A stretch of 64,000 bases of DNA, from positions 47,552,612 to 47,616,611 of the forward strand of contig CM055109.1 of NCBI GenBank assembly GCA_029204225.1, written 5' to 3'. Shown here in pieces: positions 34,936-47,958 of this stretch. The translations under genes and the position numbers were made by a program. Under the pieces are notes generated by a model that saw only the letters and a program-made list of their open reading frames with translations, was not told where the DNA came from and ran no database searches. Numbering within the stretch: position 1 is the stretch's first letter; the number at the start of each line of letters is the position of its first letter. The DNA is from Diphasiastrum complanatum (Eukaryota; Streptophyta; Lycopodiopsida; Lycopodiales; Lycopodiaceae).

Positions 34936-35297
34936 TCTCACGAAAAATGACGCAGCTGACTATCATTCATTCAGATAAAAGGACCGTTTCTTCAGTTTGC
35001 CACCAAAATCACAGAAGTCATTCTATGTTCGTGAGAAGAAAAGTCAAGCCTCTACATAGACGCTCGAAGCATGATGCAGTATCCATTGGCATTGCTGTCA
35101 CTATTCAGTGGACTGATGGTACAGTAAGCTTCTAACATCTGTCTGTAGAAAAAAATTATGACAAGATAGTGGACCATTCTGTTGAAATACAAGCATACCA
35201 CAAGTGATATCTAGAGTATTTTGTATGTGCAAAATACTTGGCCTGATCATGACAAAGATGTGTAGCAGTCAGATTGTCTCTTATTCAAAGTAAGTTC
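34936..35297. other. 3' flank of aspartate oxidase
   Basis: About 360 bp between the MITE and the aspartate oxidase stop codon, expected to hold the 3' UTR and poly(A) site of that minus-strand gene. Nothing else was seen. Confidence 0.4.
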
Positions 35298-36354
35298 TTA
35301 CGACAAATCGCCTCTTTTCTCAGATATTCTTGCAGGTTCCACAGGCATTTTGTAAATGACTTGTGAATTTCCCTTTAAAGAAATGGGGAAGCTAGGAAAT
35401 ATGAAGGTGGGAAACCTTTGCCTTTCAACAAGATCAGGGAAATCTGTGGTATAGTGTAACCCGCGACTTTCTTGCCTCGCAAGAGCACTGCTAACTACCA
35501 GGTTAGCAACAGATATCAAATTTCGCATCTCACAGAGCTCAGTATTCACCATGAGTGGATTCCATCCATGTTTACATAGACAGTCTTCCCACACAGATTC
35601 CAGCTCCTTCAATTGTGCTTGAGCTATCTCCAACCGCTCGGTCGAACGCACTATTCCCACATAATCCCACATAATTTGTTGCAATTGTTCTCTTTGACAA
35701 GCTGTGAATGTACTGATATTTTGAAGCTGGAACTTGTCTAGAACAGCCGAGGCTTCAATAACGCGAGGCCATTCCTTAGCCTCATCAATGTCTTGGTGTG
35801 AAATTCCTACTCCTAATGCATATTCAATGGAAGGTTCAACAGCCCTTCGTGAAAAAACCAGTGCTTCAAGCAACGAATTGCTAGCAAGTCTATTTGCTCC
35901 ATGCAAACCTGTACAAGTCACTTCTCCTGCTGCATAAAGGCCCCATACAGAGGTCTCTCCAGAAAGTCCCGTTTGAATCCCACCACACATGTAGTGTGCA
36001 GCAGGTACAACAGGAATGGGCTGTTTTGTGATGTCAAGCCCATACTGCAAGCACACAGCAGCAATGTTCGGAAAATGAGATAATATTTCTTTAGAAGGCT
36101 TGTGGCTAATATCTAAGTAAATATATTTCTCTTTTCTCTTTTTCAATTGATCCTCAATGCTGCGTGCAACAACATCCCTAGGAGCAAGCTCCCAGCGAGA
36201 ATCGTACTGAGGCATAAACCTCTCCATGCTTTGATTGTATAAGATACCACCAGCCCCTCGAACAGCTTCAGATATAAGAAAGACATTCTCACGATGCTTT
36301 GGTCTGATTGGTAGTCCCTCATCCGCTAAAGCTGTTGGATGAAACTGAACAAAT
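35298..36354 (-). CDS. AO: Aspartate oxidase exon 7 (catalytic and C-terminal domains)
   Basis: Acceptor TTTGGACAG. Begins FVQFHPTALADEGLP and holds the capping-domain and active-site segments RGAGGILYN, ELAPRDVVARSI, PVVPAAHYMCGG and HGANRLASNSLLEALVFSRR. The helical C-terminal domain (IMWDYVGIVRSTERL, SSALARQESRGLHYTTDFPD) follows, ending in stop 35300-35298. Confidence 0.95.
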
Positions 36355-39300
36355 CTGTCCAAAAACCCAAAAGCATTTAGTGCTTTAAACTGCCTTTGTA
36401 AAACTAGAAAGTACATTGACATAGTGAGCAGCTCAACCAATTCAAAGGCAAACTATGGCTATTGAAAGATTCTGAGAAATACTCCATATTTGAAATGACA
36501 GCACATGCACGATGAGCCATTGCAACACCATCCCCCGTAGCCACCTATCATGAAGCCAAATCAACAAGTTAGTACGACATATTGTGGTTAGAGAACCATA
36601 ATTCTTGAATGCAATGCCCTTACAAAGGATGTCAAGAGTTCAGATTGGAAACTGTCTGAGCATGTCAAAAAAATTTATTCAATGGTGTTTCCTCACAGGA
36701 TGAAATCTTAGCACGTGCTTAGATGGTGGTCACTTACGGGACTCTACATCGAGCATTGGGTGGCACTTAAAATACTATTGTCTATCAGTAGGCCACGTGA
36801 TTGGCCTCTTGAACCCTGCTAGCGATAGGATCAGGTCACTTAGTCTTTTTCATGTGTCACTTGCCATTTCAATGAGGTTGCTCAGCCATATCAGCTCCTA
36901 GCCCTATCTTACTGGACCTCCCTAACTTACTGATAGGTTAAGATTGGCCTTCTGCATTGTTTAGTTTAAGATTGGCCGTCTACATTTTGTTTAGGTTCTC
37001 CATTTGTGGAAAAAGCCCTAATCTTTTGGTTTTGGCTCTGATTTTATCTACAGTGCTCCAAGCTCTAACCTTATTGGATCCTCAGAAGAGTAGCCCACAG
37101 GCCTTTCACAGTTCATTGAGTCTATTGCTCGAGTTCTTGTAGGAGGATCTATTGCATTTCCGTGTAGGGGATATACTGCTACTCATGGGCAGCTGTTGAT
37201 GTTCACACAATGTTTTTAGTTGTGAAATGTTATGTGATGCATCATTTAGTGTCTACATCTCTTCGTATAATGCTCTATGTTTGATCTTGTTCTTAACTTG
37301 GTACCAAGGCAGTTTCTTTGACCGCAGGTTGGATGCCGGTTTTCTTTGGTTTCAGCTTTTTTGATTTAGAAAAAACCCTCATTTTTACTTTCTTCCTATA
37401 GTTCTCTCTGCAATGATCAAATTTTCATTTCAATTGGATCACAGGATTCCTTGTTGCAAACCCAAGAATGTATAAACAATCATAACAGCAGAAGGTAGGG
37501 CTCCATAAATCCACTTTTTACTAGTTTATGTCACTGTTTTCATTTACACCTTTTATACATTTTTCTAATTTTTTTAGAGATCCTTCAATCGATTTGTTTC
37601 ATGCAGCGTAGCACTTATATTGCTCTTTATGATCTTGATTTGCATCACTACAAGTAGGATTATCACGACTCCCAGTTTTTACTTCTGACATCATCTCTTT
37701 CATGCTTTTCTGAAGAAAAAATTTGGATCATTTCTAAACTGAGTGCTAATCACGATTCTAGGTGGGCTAGTGCATCTCTATGGTCTAAATAATCTATTTG
37801 AGGCAGCGCAAAGTCATTCTATATTCCACTAATCTAAAAAAGATCTACAATTTTATTTTACTTTTGAGGTATGCTCCAAAAAAAATTAGGTCAAGTTCCA
37901 AAACTAAATGAGTTGATAGCACCATTCTGAAATGCGTTCCACTTGAAACATGCTTCTATGACTCCACAAAAATCATGCTCACTATTGCCCACATTGCCAT
38001 AGTAAATCTTGGTTACAAAATTTTCTTCAGTGGGCATACAATACACCCACATTAACTTTTGTAGATTTAAAGTTTAAACAAAGGCTAAAGTTATGAATTT
38101 TTATCAGTTCTCTGGAGGTCCAAGGGCAGATTCAACCATGATGAAGACTAGCACCAAATAGCATACCCATTTGAATAAAATCCCCACTCAATTCTATTGA
38201 ATATATTGATGTATGATTTTATTCACTTACATAGATTTCAACTACTATAAATGTGTCAAATGCTTAAAAAACCAGGTTAGTTAGGAGGCTTGGGAGGCAA
38301 ACCTTAGATTTTGATGTGAGCATGTGGAGCTTGCCGAATCAAGCGTTTGATAATTATGTCCATCATAGAGAACAATCATTTTAACTTGAAATGAATGTTT
38401 ATCACTTAGCATGACGTCTTTATTATGTTAGGGCTCTACACATCTTTCCATTGGCCACCAAAAGCTCTCCCTTGTCCCTAATCAAGTTTGCTAATCATTA
38501 ATATTTAAGTTACTAGTCAATCCTATGTGACAACTCATCTGGAAAGACAAATCTTAGCATCTACCAACATTGGCTAATGTGACAAACAATAAAAGCGGTT
38601 TGGAAAAGGAAATCATCACACATTGTGCTGCAACTCCAAGTCATTTTAGAGATGACAACTACATAAATTGGTAGTCATAGTGGCCAGCAAATGCTCTCAA
38701 ACGTAAAAGACAAAAATGTAAAAAAATTCATGGGCAAAACCCTAACTTCGACATGCATTAAGATGAAAAATTGTAGGGTATCACAGGACATAATAGTTTC
38801 AATATTGGCCTCGTACTTTAAAGTTTGAGACATCACATTGCATAGTACTCAAATTTTTATAGACATAGTAATTCACACAAAACTAAATGCAAAAGTTTGT
38901 TAATGCACAAGTTTGCAACGTGTGTTTGTCGACAACTAGGGATGGAGATATTGTTAAGCAAGAGCACATGGCTCGCTAAGTTAATAGTAGCAAAAGATAT
39001 GCAGCCAAACAACAATAATGGTCAACAGCGAAGGAGCTTACCCTCGGATTTGTGGTATTTGGATAGATGTGGCCAGCACCTCCAGCTGCAAGCATTGTCA
39101 CTCCTCCAATGAAGCGGAGAACCTTTAAAAAACGTATTTGAGTTGGACACCCTTGTGAGATTAAAAACACGTTGTAAAATTCTGAAAGATGCACATCATC
39201 ACTTGTTTAAAGACTAGATCATCAAAAAGTAATGCAAACAATGAAGCACCCTCCAACGAGCTTTAGGTATTAATTCTCATACACGTGGAACAACCTATCA

Positions 39301-39970
39301 CACACCTCCTTGGATTTAATATTTAAAGTATCCACACCATAGCATCTAACACTGGAACCTTCCTGTCACATCACCAATGTCAATAAAACAAACATCAAGA
39401 ATTCCATCATTTACACCAACCATCATGCCCTAATGCAACATATGTAACTGTTCAAACAACTATAACAGTGTCTCTTGCTTAACTTGAAACTTCACTGAAG
39501 AGGAAACAAAGAACTGGATCACCTGTTTAGTGAGAAAATCAATGGCAAAGTGATGTTCAAAGAATGAAATATTTGGATTGTTTTGCACCGCTGTGAGCAA
39601 AGCTCGTTCTATTTCTCTTCCAGTCACATCTGCAGCATGAACAATGCGGTGATGAGAATGGCCACCTTCTTTAGTAAGGTGCAACTGTCCATCTTCACTA
39701 TGATCAAAAGAGGCTCCCATGGCCATCAACTCCTTCACTCGTTCTGGACCTTCTCTACAAACAACCTGCAAAATAAGGTGGACTACAATGAGATTGACAC
39801 ATACAAACATCCACTAGATATTCAAAATTATGCGCAACATCTAAAAACCAATGGGATAAGAAAGCAAGTGGGAGCAAAGTTCAAAATATAATAAAGCTTA
39901 CAAAGTCAATTTACTCTAAGAAGGATATTCAGTCGTGCGCGTGTGCGTGTGCATGCGCGCGCACGCGCGC

Positions 39971-40058
<88 letters not shown>

Positions 40059-40467
40059 TCATTAACGTCTTTTCCAATGCCCTAAGGCATATAAAACCAA
40101 ACATTACATCATAAAGAGATGGAACTCAGACGGATCAATGTCGTCAACAACTTAACTAAAAAACAATGAGCTGACTCAGAAGAGAGTTTATGGTCAGAAT
40201 TATATGGTATAGAGGCCATTTACAAGTTCAACTAGACATCTCTTCATTTCTCTAACTCTAATTCTATCTCAAAATTCAAACTCTCATGAATAGCAGTAGA
40301 TTTATGATCTACAAATCTGATTATGCCATCCCGATAGATAAGTCGCTTTCCAGTTGCTATAGCTTCCTGTCATGCCTTCTCCTTTGAAAAAAAGTAAGTT
40401 CTTTGTCCAAGTAAATTTTAGTATCCTGCAGCTTAGATCTTTGTCCCAACACTTCAAGACTATGAGA

Positions 40468-40547
<80 letters not shown>

Positions 40548-43500
40548 ATTAATGTCTTGTGGTTTTATAAACTCACAATATAGATGAAGCATTGCATGCA
40601 AAACAATACACAATATAGTGTTGATCGAATAGTTATCTCTCCTACAAAGTATGCCACACAACCAACATGACGATGGTGTGTAGGTCCTCCAACAACAAGA
40701 ACAAGGTTAAGCACATCCTACAAAAACAATTAATCAAGCATCAAAATCATAAGTTCTAAAATGCCTACTAGAGATCCTATATACAATATTCCAAAGGCCC
40801 TCAAGGGAACCTCCTACGAAGCAAAAGTGAGTAGAATTGCTTAATTTAATCACAATGTGATTAGATCCAAATAGTGATCTCCCATCAGTTCGTTTCAATC
40901 AACTCGAATTCAGATTTTCGTGAACCAAATCAATTCATGACTGAACTTTTTCAAATAGGTCTCTTCAAGGAAGACACCCATACATGCATGACTTCTATCC
41001 GTACTGATTTTCTGTTTTCTTACACATTATGAGAGGAGAGAGTCTAGAACAAGGGAGAAGGGAGACAGAGGAGGAAAGAAGAAGAAGGCAAATGAATGAA
41101 GGAAGAGAGCAAGTGAGGAGGAAGGAAGAGGAGGAAGAAATTAGAAGCAGAAAGAGGAAGGGGAAGGAGGAGCAAGAAAGTAGTACTGGTCATATGGCGA
41201 GGTCAAGAGATCCATCAATTGTTATGTGATATGGAAGCTTGAGCATGAAGTGATGGGCATGCAACTACTGTATGTTATGCTACATGGGTGCCTTAATGCC
41301 GATCTATTATTTCTGTGTGGCTATGACCCCATTAGCTCCCCACAAGCACCCACGAAGATATCATTGACAAGACTTGGTAACCAAATAAGGGAGGCTCATT
41401 CTTCAACCATAGGTGAACATTCAATGTACGCATGCATAACATCCTTTTCTAGTAAGCGTAGCTATTGCTTTTCATTGTTTCAACTTCCAATTTGTGAGTT
41501 GTAACTTGTGAGTTGTTACTAGTTTGTAGCTGCTTTCCTTCCATGTCAAGTTTCAAATATTTGTCAATGATCATCAATAGTCCGTTGAATTTATATGTGT
41601 GTTGATTTGTGGACAATTCTATTATGAATTGCATTCAATGTAAACATATGAATGTGGCAACAAATTCAAAAGAGCCTTTGACATCAAGGCTACACATATG
41701 TACACAAAACTCATCTAGAAATGTGGCTACTCGGCATCCATCAAGTGTCAAGGGTGAGACCAAGGGTGGGGTTGGTACCTTCACAAATTCATCCATGGTA
41801 GCTCCCTCAAAAGCATGAAAGGATTCTACGTGTAAGGTATTGAATGGCAACAAACTCACAAGTATTAAGTTGCCACTGCAATTAGGAGGCGTTTCAATAC
41901 ATGTGAACCACCCTCTGTTACAGCTTTTACTCCTTATCTCAGTTGTTTACAATCTTATGCACAAATGTCCTTTTTGTAAAATGTAGAAATGGCCAAATCC
42001 CAAGCCCATGGTGACCTTTGTAAAAGAAATGTAAATAAAACTGTTATTAGAGCTACTGAGCATGTTGAGCTTTGGTGTAGGGCAAGGTTGCATTAAACCG
42101 TGGTTCGAACTGCGAACCACGGTTCGAAGGACGGACCCGGTTCGATCCGTTTGAACCCGTCGGCGGCCCTCCAAATTTTGTCTTAATTTCAATGTGCATT
42201 GTGACATGTGCGTAGGTTAATCCCGATCAGATCGATGTGGCAAAGGTTCCAGAGTTGCCACCGAGAGACCAGGCAGAGGAGGACGTGTACGCATTCCTCC
42301 ATGAGGAGGCCATGCAGAGTGCAGGTGAGAAATTAGGATTTAGCTCTAGCCTCTAGGCTCTTAGAAGTTAGTACTTGCTATCAAGGTACATCTAAGAAAA
42401 TTACTGTTTTTGGAAAAAAAAAAAACAGGACCTGACCTCCCGATTCAAATCGGTTCGAATCGGCTGGTTATAATCGGGGTGTAACCTTGGTGTAGGGTAC
42501 TGGGTCATTTATTAGGAGTGGCTGGACTGACCTCCTAAAAAGTAGGAGTTGACTAGTCAACAGAACATGTGTCATACGCTCACTGGGACACTTGGTCCAG
42601 TGAATGAGTGACATATGTCAGGGTTGATTAGTCAACCATGACACGTGTCACATGCTCACTGAAACACTTGGTCCAGTGTATGAGTGACACATATTAGCCT
42701 ACTAGCTTGCCTATGTGTCAAGGTACTACCAAATGATAAATGCCAACTGTGCGTGGAATTGGCCATGTGTCGACGTTAGGAAAAGTCTGGGTTAAGGGGT
42801 GCTTGAGGATTGTGCACAAGTGAGCCTAGAGAGAGGCATTCCTCATCATAATCTGTTGGGAAGAGCCAAGGCAGCCATCTCCAGTGTGTTTCATGCTTGT
42901 TGATGCTATACACTTACTATGAATTCAATAAAGTTTGAAATTGAGATCTATTTGTACATGCTTTATTGTGGTTCGTGTATGAGTGTAGTCCAGAAGAGCC
43001 TGACACCCTCCCACCTAGCAAAGACCTCTGTGTGGAAATTAATAATATGATTTCTTGATGCCATCGGGTGGCGAGTGGGAGGGTGTCCAACATGGAGCAG
43101 TCGAGGAAAAAGAGTTGAATGTTGAGAGAGACTCCGAGAAGAGGGAGTTGGAACCCATCATGAAGTCGTTGGAAAAGTATGGATGTAGGATTATCTTTAA
43201 TGCCTTGAATGATTGCAAGAAGCACTATACTAGTAGAGTGGCTTCTTTTTGTATGAGCAAAAATTCTGCATCTATCATCAGTGACCAATATCTCATTGAG
43301 CTAAGATCGAACTAGCCCAATTCAAATTTGGCTTCTAATCGAACGGCATGCTGAAAATAAATGCTCAAATGGGCAGATTTTTCCACCCATTTGGGCCTTT
43401 CCTTGCTTGCCTTCTAGAAAAATGTGTAAAATGACTTTTGTAGAAATTTTTAAGGTGAATTTTGAAGCAGTAATGGAGGGCAAAGCGAAATGATAGAGCG

Positions 43501-46500
43501 AGAGAGAGGAGAGATAGGGCAAGGATGGAAGATAGAAGAATAGAGAATTAGGGTCCAAGATAAACTTAGGAGTCAAAACTAGGCGTTCTAGTAGTTGGGG
43601 TCTAAGAGGGGATATTATTAGTTATTAGGTCAGAAGATGGATTTGAGAAGAGGCCAAGGAGAGTGAAGAGGGTAAGGACAAGGGAATTGGGATTTAGAAA
43701 AGAGTAATGAGAGGGAGGAGAGCAAGTAGGTATTAGGTAGTAGATACTAGATACCATGCCTAAGGATTAGGGATCCCTTATAGGATCATATGACAATTGC
43801 TGCAAATAATGGCACCTCGGGCACAAGGAAGTTGACTCGCAGTTATTGGGGCATTAGCTACATTGGTGGCACTAATTAGATAAAAGAGCACATGTTGCAT
43901 TTGTGTGGCTACAAGATCATGTTGCATTTGTTCTCAATACATGGATGATGTTATGCTAAGTGCTCACAATTTTGACATTCTCATTTCATCTTATGATTGA
44001 CTTTTCATGCTCAATTCAGGTCACAATTTTCATTTGAGCTTTCCATGAAATGTCATTACTAGTTACTCCCATTTGATTAGTCTACCAACTTCTATAAGTA
44101 ACTTGCATCATGACTCGTGTGCACTGTGGTTACTAGTTTACATGACCACTAACATATCTTCAATCTTGCTGTCATTGGTCAATCATCAATTACCTAATAC
44201 CTACTAGCATCTTTCAAAACAATTTCCAAGAACTCTTCAACTTTCATATCTTTTGAAGTTATAATTCATAACACTGAGCATGAAAGCCACTAGGTACTCA
44301 ACATCTATGATTCAGGAATCAACAATCAAGAAACAGGACCAATTGATTATAGTCTACAATATAAAGAGTTGTAATTGCACCTAGCACTTGTATTTGCTAT
44401 AATAGGAGGCCATGAGTAAAAGCAAAAAGAAAATCTAAAATGATTATTTGGTTCGATCCAAGAGGGGCCAATTTGAAATTGATTGAATCGAACAAATCAA
44501 CCAAATTGAAACCAATCGAATGGCCAGTTCAACTTTTAAGTATTTGAGCTTAGCTTTGAAAATTGCTTTGAAATTTGATTTGCTTGTTCGATATTGTATA
44601 GGTTGTTACCATGTGTGAAAGTATATTGCCATGGTGAGACTTGTCAATGAGGCATACTCACACATCTCTTGGAAGTTTAGCCAAGAGGTTGTGGACAAAA
44701 CATGGTCGAGGCATATACATATAGGTTAGTTCTGGTCATGATTAGACTTTGTAATACATAATTGCAAATCTATCAAGAATCTCTCCAAGGTAGCTGCCCA
44801 ATGCCTACATCTTACTAAGGAGCTGCTATGTAGTTTGGCATAGTTACAAGAGGCTAACATTGTAGTGTACTGCTGATTCTGATGTAATGGAGAATTTTGA
44901 GGCCTTGAAAAAGGCTGTTGAACAAAATCATGCTCTTGTTCGGCAAAGAAAAAGCACACATGAGCCAAGGATGTACAAGTTAGGACATGCACTCAAGGTG
45001 CGGTGACATTACTTGTAGAATGTTGAGCAATGTTTTTGCATTGACTATAGTATATATAGTATTCACATTCAAGTAGAGTTTAGGGTTACCAAGCCAGATG
45101 GATAGAGTTGATGCAAGAATTTAATTTGAAAGAGAAGATCCACAAATGAGCATTGTTGTGATAAATTGTGATTTCAAGGAGATCAAAAAAGCTCAACGAA
45201 AGACGCATTGTTAGGCATGTGTGGCTTTTAGCAAATAAGATTTACACTATAATCATGCGGGGGAGTCAACTCATTATGTCTCATCCGTGGAGACACACAC
45301 CTAAGTAGCGTACACCAACTAGTAAGGTAATAAATGATTTTCAATCCATGTGAAACGTGAATGGTCTTCTCTGTAAGATCCTTCACAAGTGCCATGAAAG
45401 TTTTTGCAATTGCAGACACTAGTTTTAAGCAACAACTGCAACAAGATGTAAGAGAGTACATCCAGCAATCAATTCATTGTCAAGTGGATAAGTGTTAGGG
45501 ACCCAACCCCCTTGGGTCCCAAACTCAACTTGATACTGAACATCGACTGGGCCTGTGACTTGACCAGTGACTCGTGGACCTACATGGTTGCCACTTGTCG
45601 AGACCTAAGATGTGTGCTTGACTTGGAGACTCCTACCTTGGAGGTATACAAGGAGAGGAGGTCTCATTTTACCATTCATTATATCTACCTAGGAGAAGGT
45701 GGATGGTGAGCGCTTGTGCACAACCAGGATGTGAGCTAGCTTGAGGTGGGAGATTGCTGATGGCTCTAGCAGTGGTATGGGATGTTGTTAGGGTTGGAGG
45801 TCGGATCTCGCTTGTTATGGGACACAGGCCAGGGCTGCGGGCACGGATGGTGGATCTGGATTGGATCCTACGGCGGGGTGGATCGTGTGACGTTCGGTTC
45901 CTAGTGGGTAACCAACACTTGGCGGTTTGCGATAAAGTAGGATGGAGTAGCATGTTGTTTTAGGTTTCCTAGATATCCATGGTAGATGGGAGAGCATCTA
46001 TTTGAACTTCTTTGTTGTACAAAAAGGATCTGATTGACCAAGATGGCCAGTTCACTGCAAATGGTAAACAGAGTGATACTTCTAACCGTGCTTGAGATAT
46101 TTCATTTTAACATGGTTAGATTTTGTGGACTTTTCGAAATCCTTAATCTTAGGTACAACTCCCAAGCTGGTGGGAACATAGTTGCAAATGAGTATTGGGA
46201 AGCACCCACACATAGATGCGCAAACTCAAAGATCAATCACTTTTTGAAGATATGTTTCACGCATGTCTTGTCCAATGCAAAAAGTATCGATAGAGAATTT
46301 TCTTTGCAATAGCAATAGAGGTTTGGTGGTGCATCAACATGATCTATGCTAGGCTTTAACGAAACAAAGAAATATGCATGGGTGATTTTTACAAAATCAA
46401 GAGATCAGAGTAGAACATATCAACTTCCAAAAACAAAGTTGTTGCTAACAAAAAAAAGTGCCAAAAACATCTCCTAGGCAGTATGGGTAGTAATAGGTCA

Positions 46501-47888
46501 GAAGTGAGTCAATCATGCAATTCCAAGTTATAGCTTATAAAGGAATTTATACTATATAAAGTATTTCTTGTAAACAACATCGTAACCTTATCAAGAACCT
46601 AGTTACACAACGGAGCAAAAATACATCAGACCATAAACCTAAGGCCAAATTAAAGAGCACATAGGCCGCCATTGTGGAATCACATTCTCCATGAGTATAT
46701 AATGGTCATTAGTCCTAAATTGGAGAAACATATGATTTAACAATCAAGTTCTCATAGCCAATCTAGTGGTGATTTGGGGTTCGTAGAGCTAGTAAGCAAT
46801 GATGGCCAGAAATAGGGTTAAAGTGTCTACATGTTAAGAGTTAGATAGGAAGAACTGCAAGAGAGAGGAGGACAGATCTAGAATCAAGAATTGGAATTGG
46901 ACTATCTAAAATTTTTGGTAGGCTAAACAAAAAGAAAAACGAGAGAAAAGCGGGAAGTACCAAGACAGGAATGAGAAAGGTGCAACTCAAAATGTAAACA
47001 AACAAAGAGGAAAGAGACGAGAAAGGAGTACAGCCCGAGATGGAAGGGATGAAAACAGATTCAGCGACAAGACTAGGCAGGCTTATGACCTTCCTCTATA
47101 AGCAGCAGAAGGCAATCTGGTTATCTTTTCATAGGAGGGGGAGCAGGGCTGCGATGTACGTCTGTGCAAGTAATAGTAAGGTTGCCTTCTTCAACAGGCA
47201 GCACAGATCTCTGTTAAGGAGATCCACTGTGTAAAACACAAGTACTGGAGATGATTGCAACAAGCTTGGAGAAAGCAGTACGAGGAGTGGTGAAGACCAT
47301 GTTATGTACTTCCATCACAAATAAGGCATCGCATGACAAACAATAGACAGTATAATGCTGATCAAAGTATCATCTCTTGCAAAAAGCACCATCCAACCAA
47401 CATGGCATCAGTGTGCAGGTCCTACAAAGAAACATTGTTAAGCATCCCTTTGCAAGAGACTAAGCATCAGAACCATAAACAGACTCAGAAATTTCTAATC
47501 TATGATCACTTTTGTAACCCATCATGACATATATTCAGCAACCCTATTCACTGTATCAACCAATTATATTTGGGAGCTAGGAATTTTCTCAAAATACAAA
47601 AACATGCATATCATAAAACTGATCTGAGTCTACCATCGATTCGCATCAATTCAACAGGTACCAAATAGGTACATAAACAAGAATGTCAGTTTTGTTTTCT
47701 CCAGTGGGAGTGCAAATGTCTCTGTATTGAAACTAAAATCAAAAGGATAAGATAATACCTACATCACAGCTAAGTGTCATATGGTGGCTTAATCTAATCC
47801 AGATGTATCTATTGTATCACAAAGTACAAAATAATGTGCACAAACATCATGTGTAGAAGAGTGTCAGATGAATCATGCAAGCGTGAAC

Positions 47889-47958
<70 letters not shown>

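Noticed and set aside
41029-41229. Arg/Glu/Lys-rich plus-strand frame
   Set aside because: It is produced by a polypurine tract inside the aspartate oxidase intron.
43002-43088. Inverted repeat GACACCCTCCCAC / GTGGGAGGGTGTC as a MITE
   Set aside because: The spacing is short and there is no target duplication; it is more likely a local hairpin in repeat debris.
45491-45960. Possible solo LTR starting TGTTAGGGACCCAACC
   Set aside because: No matching end, target duplication or second copy was found in the window.
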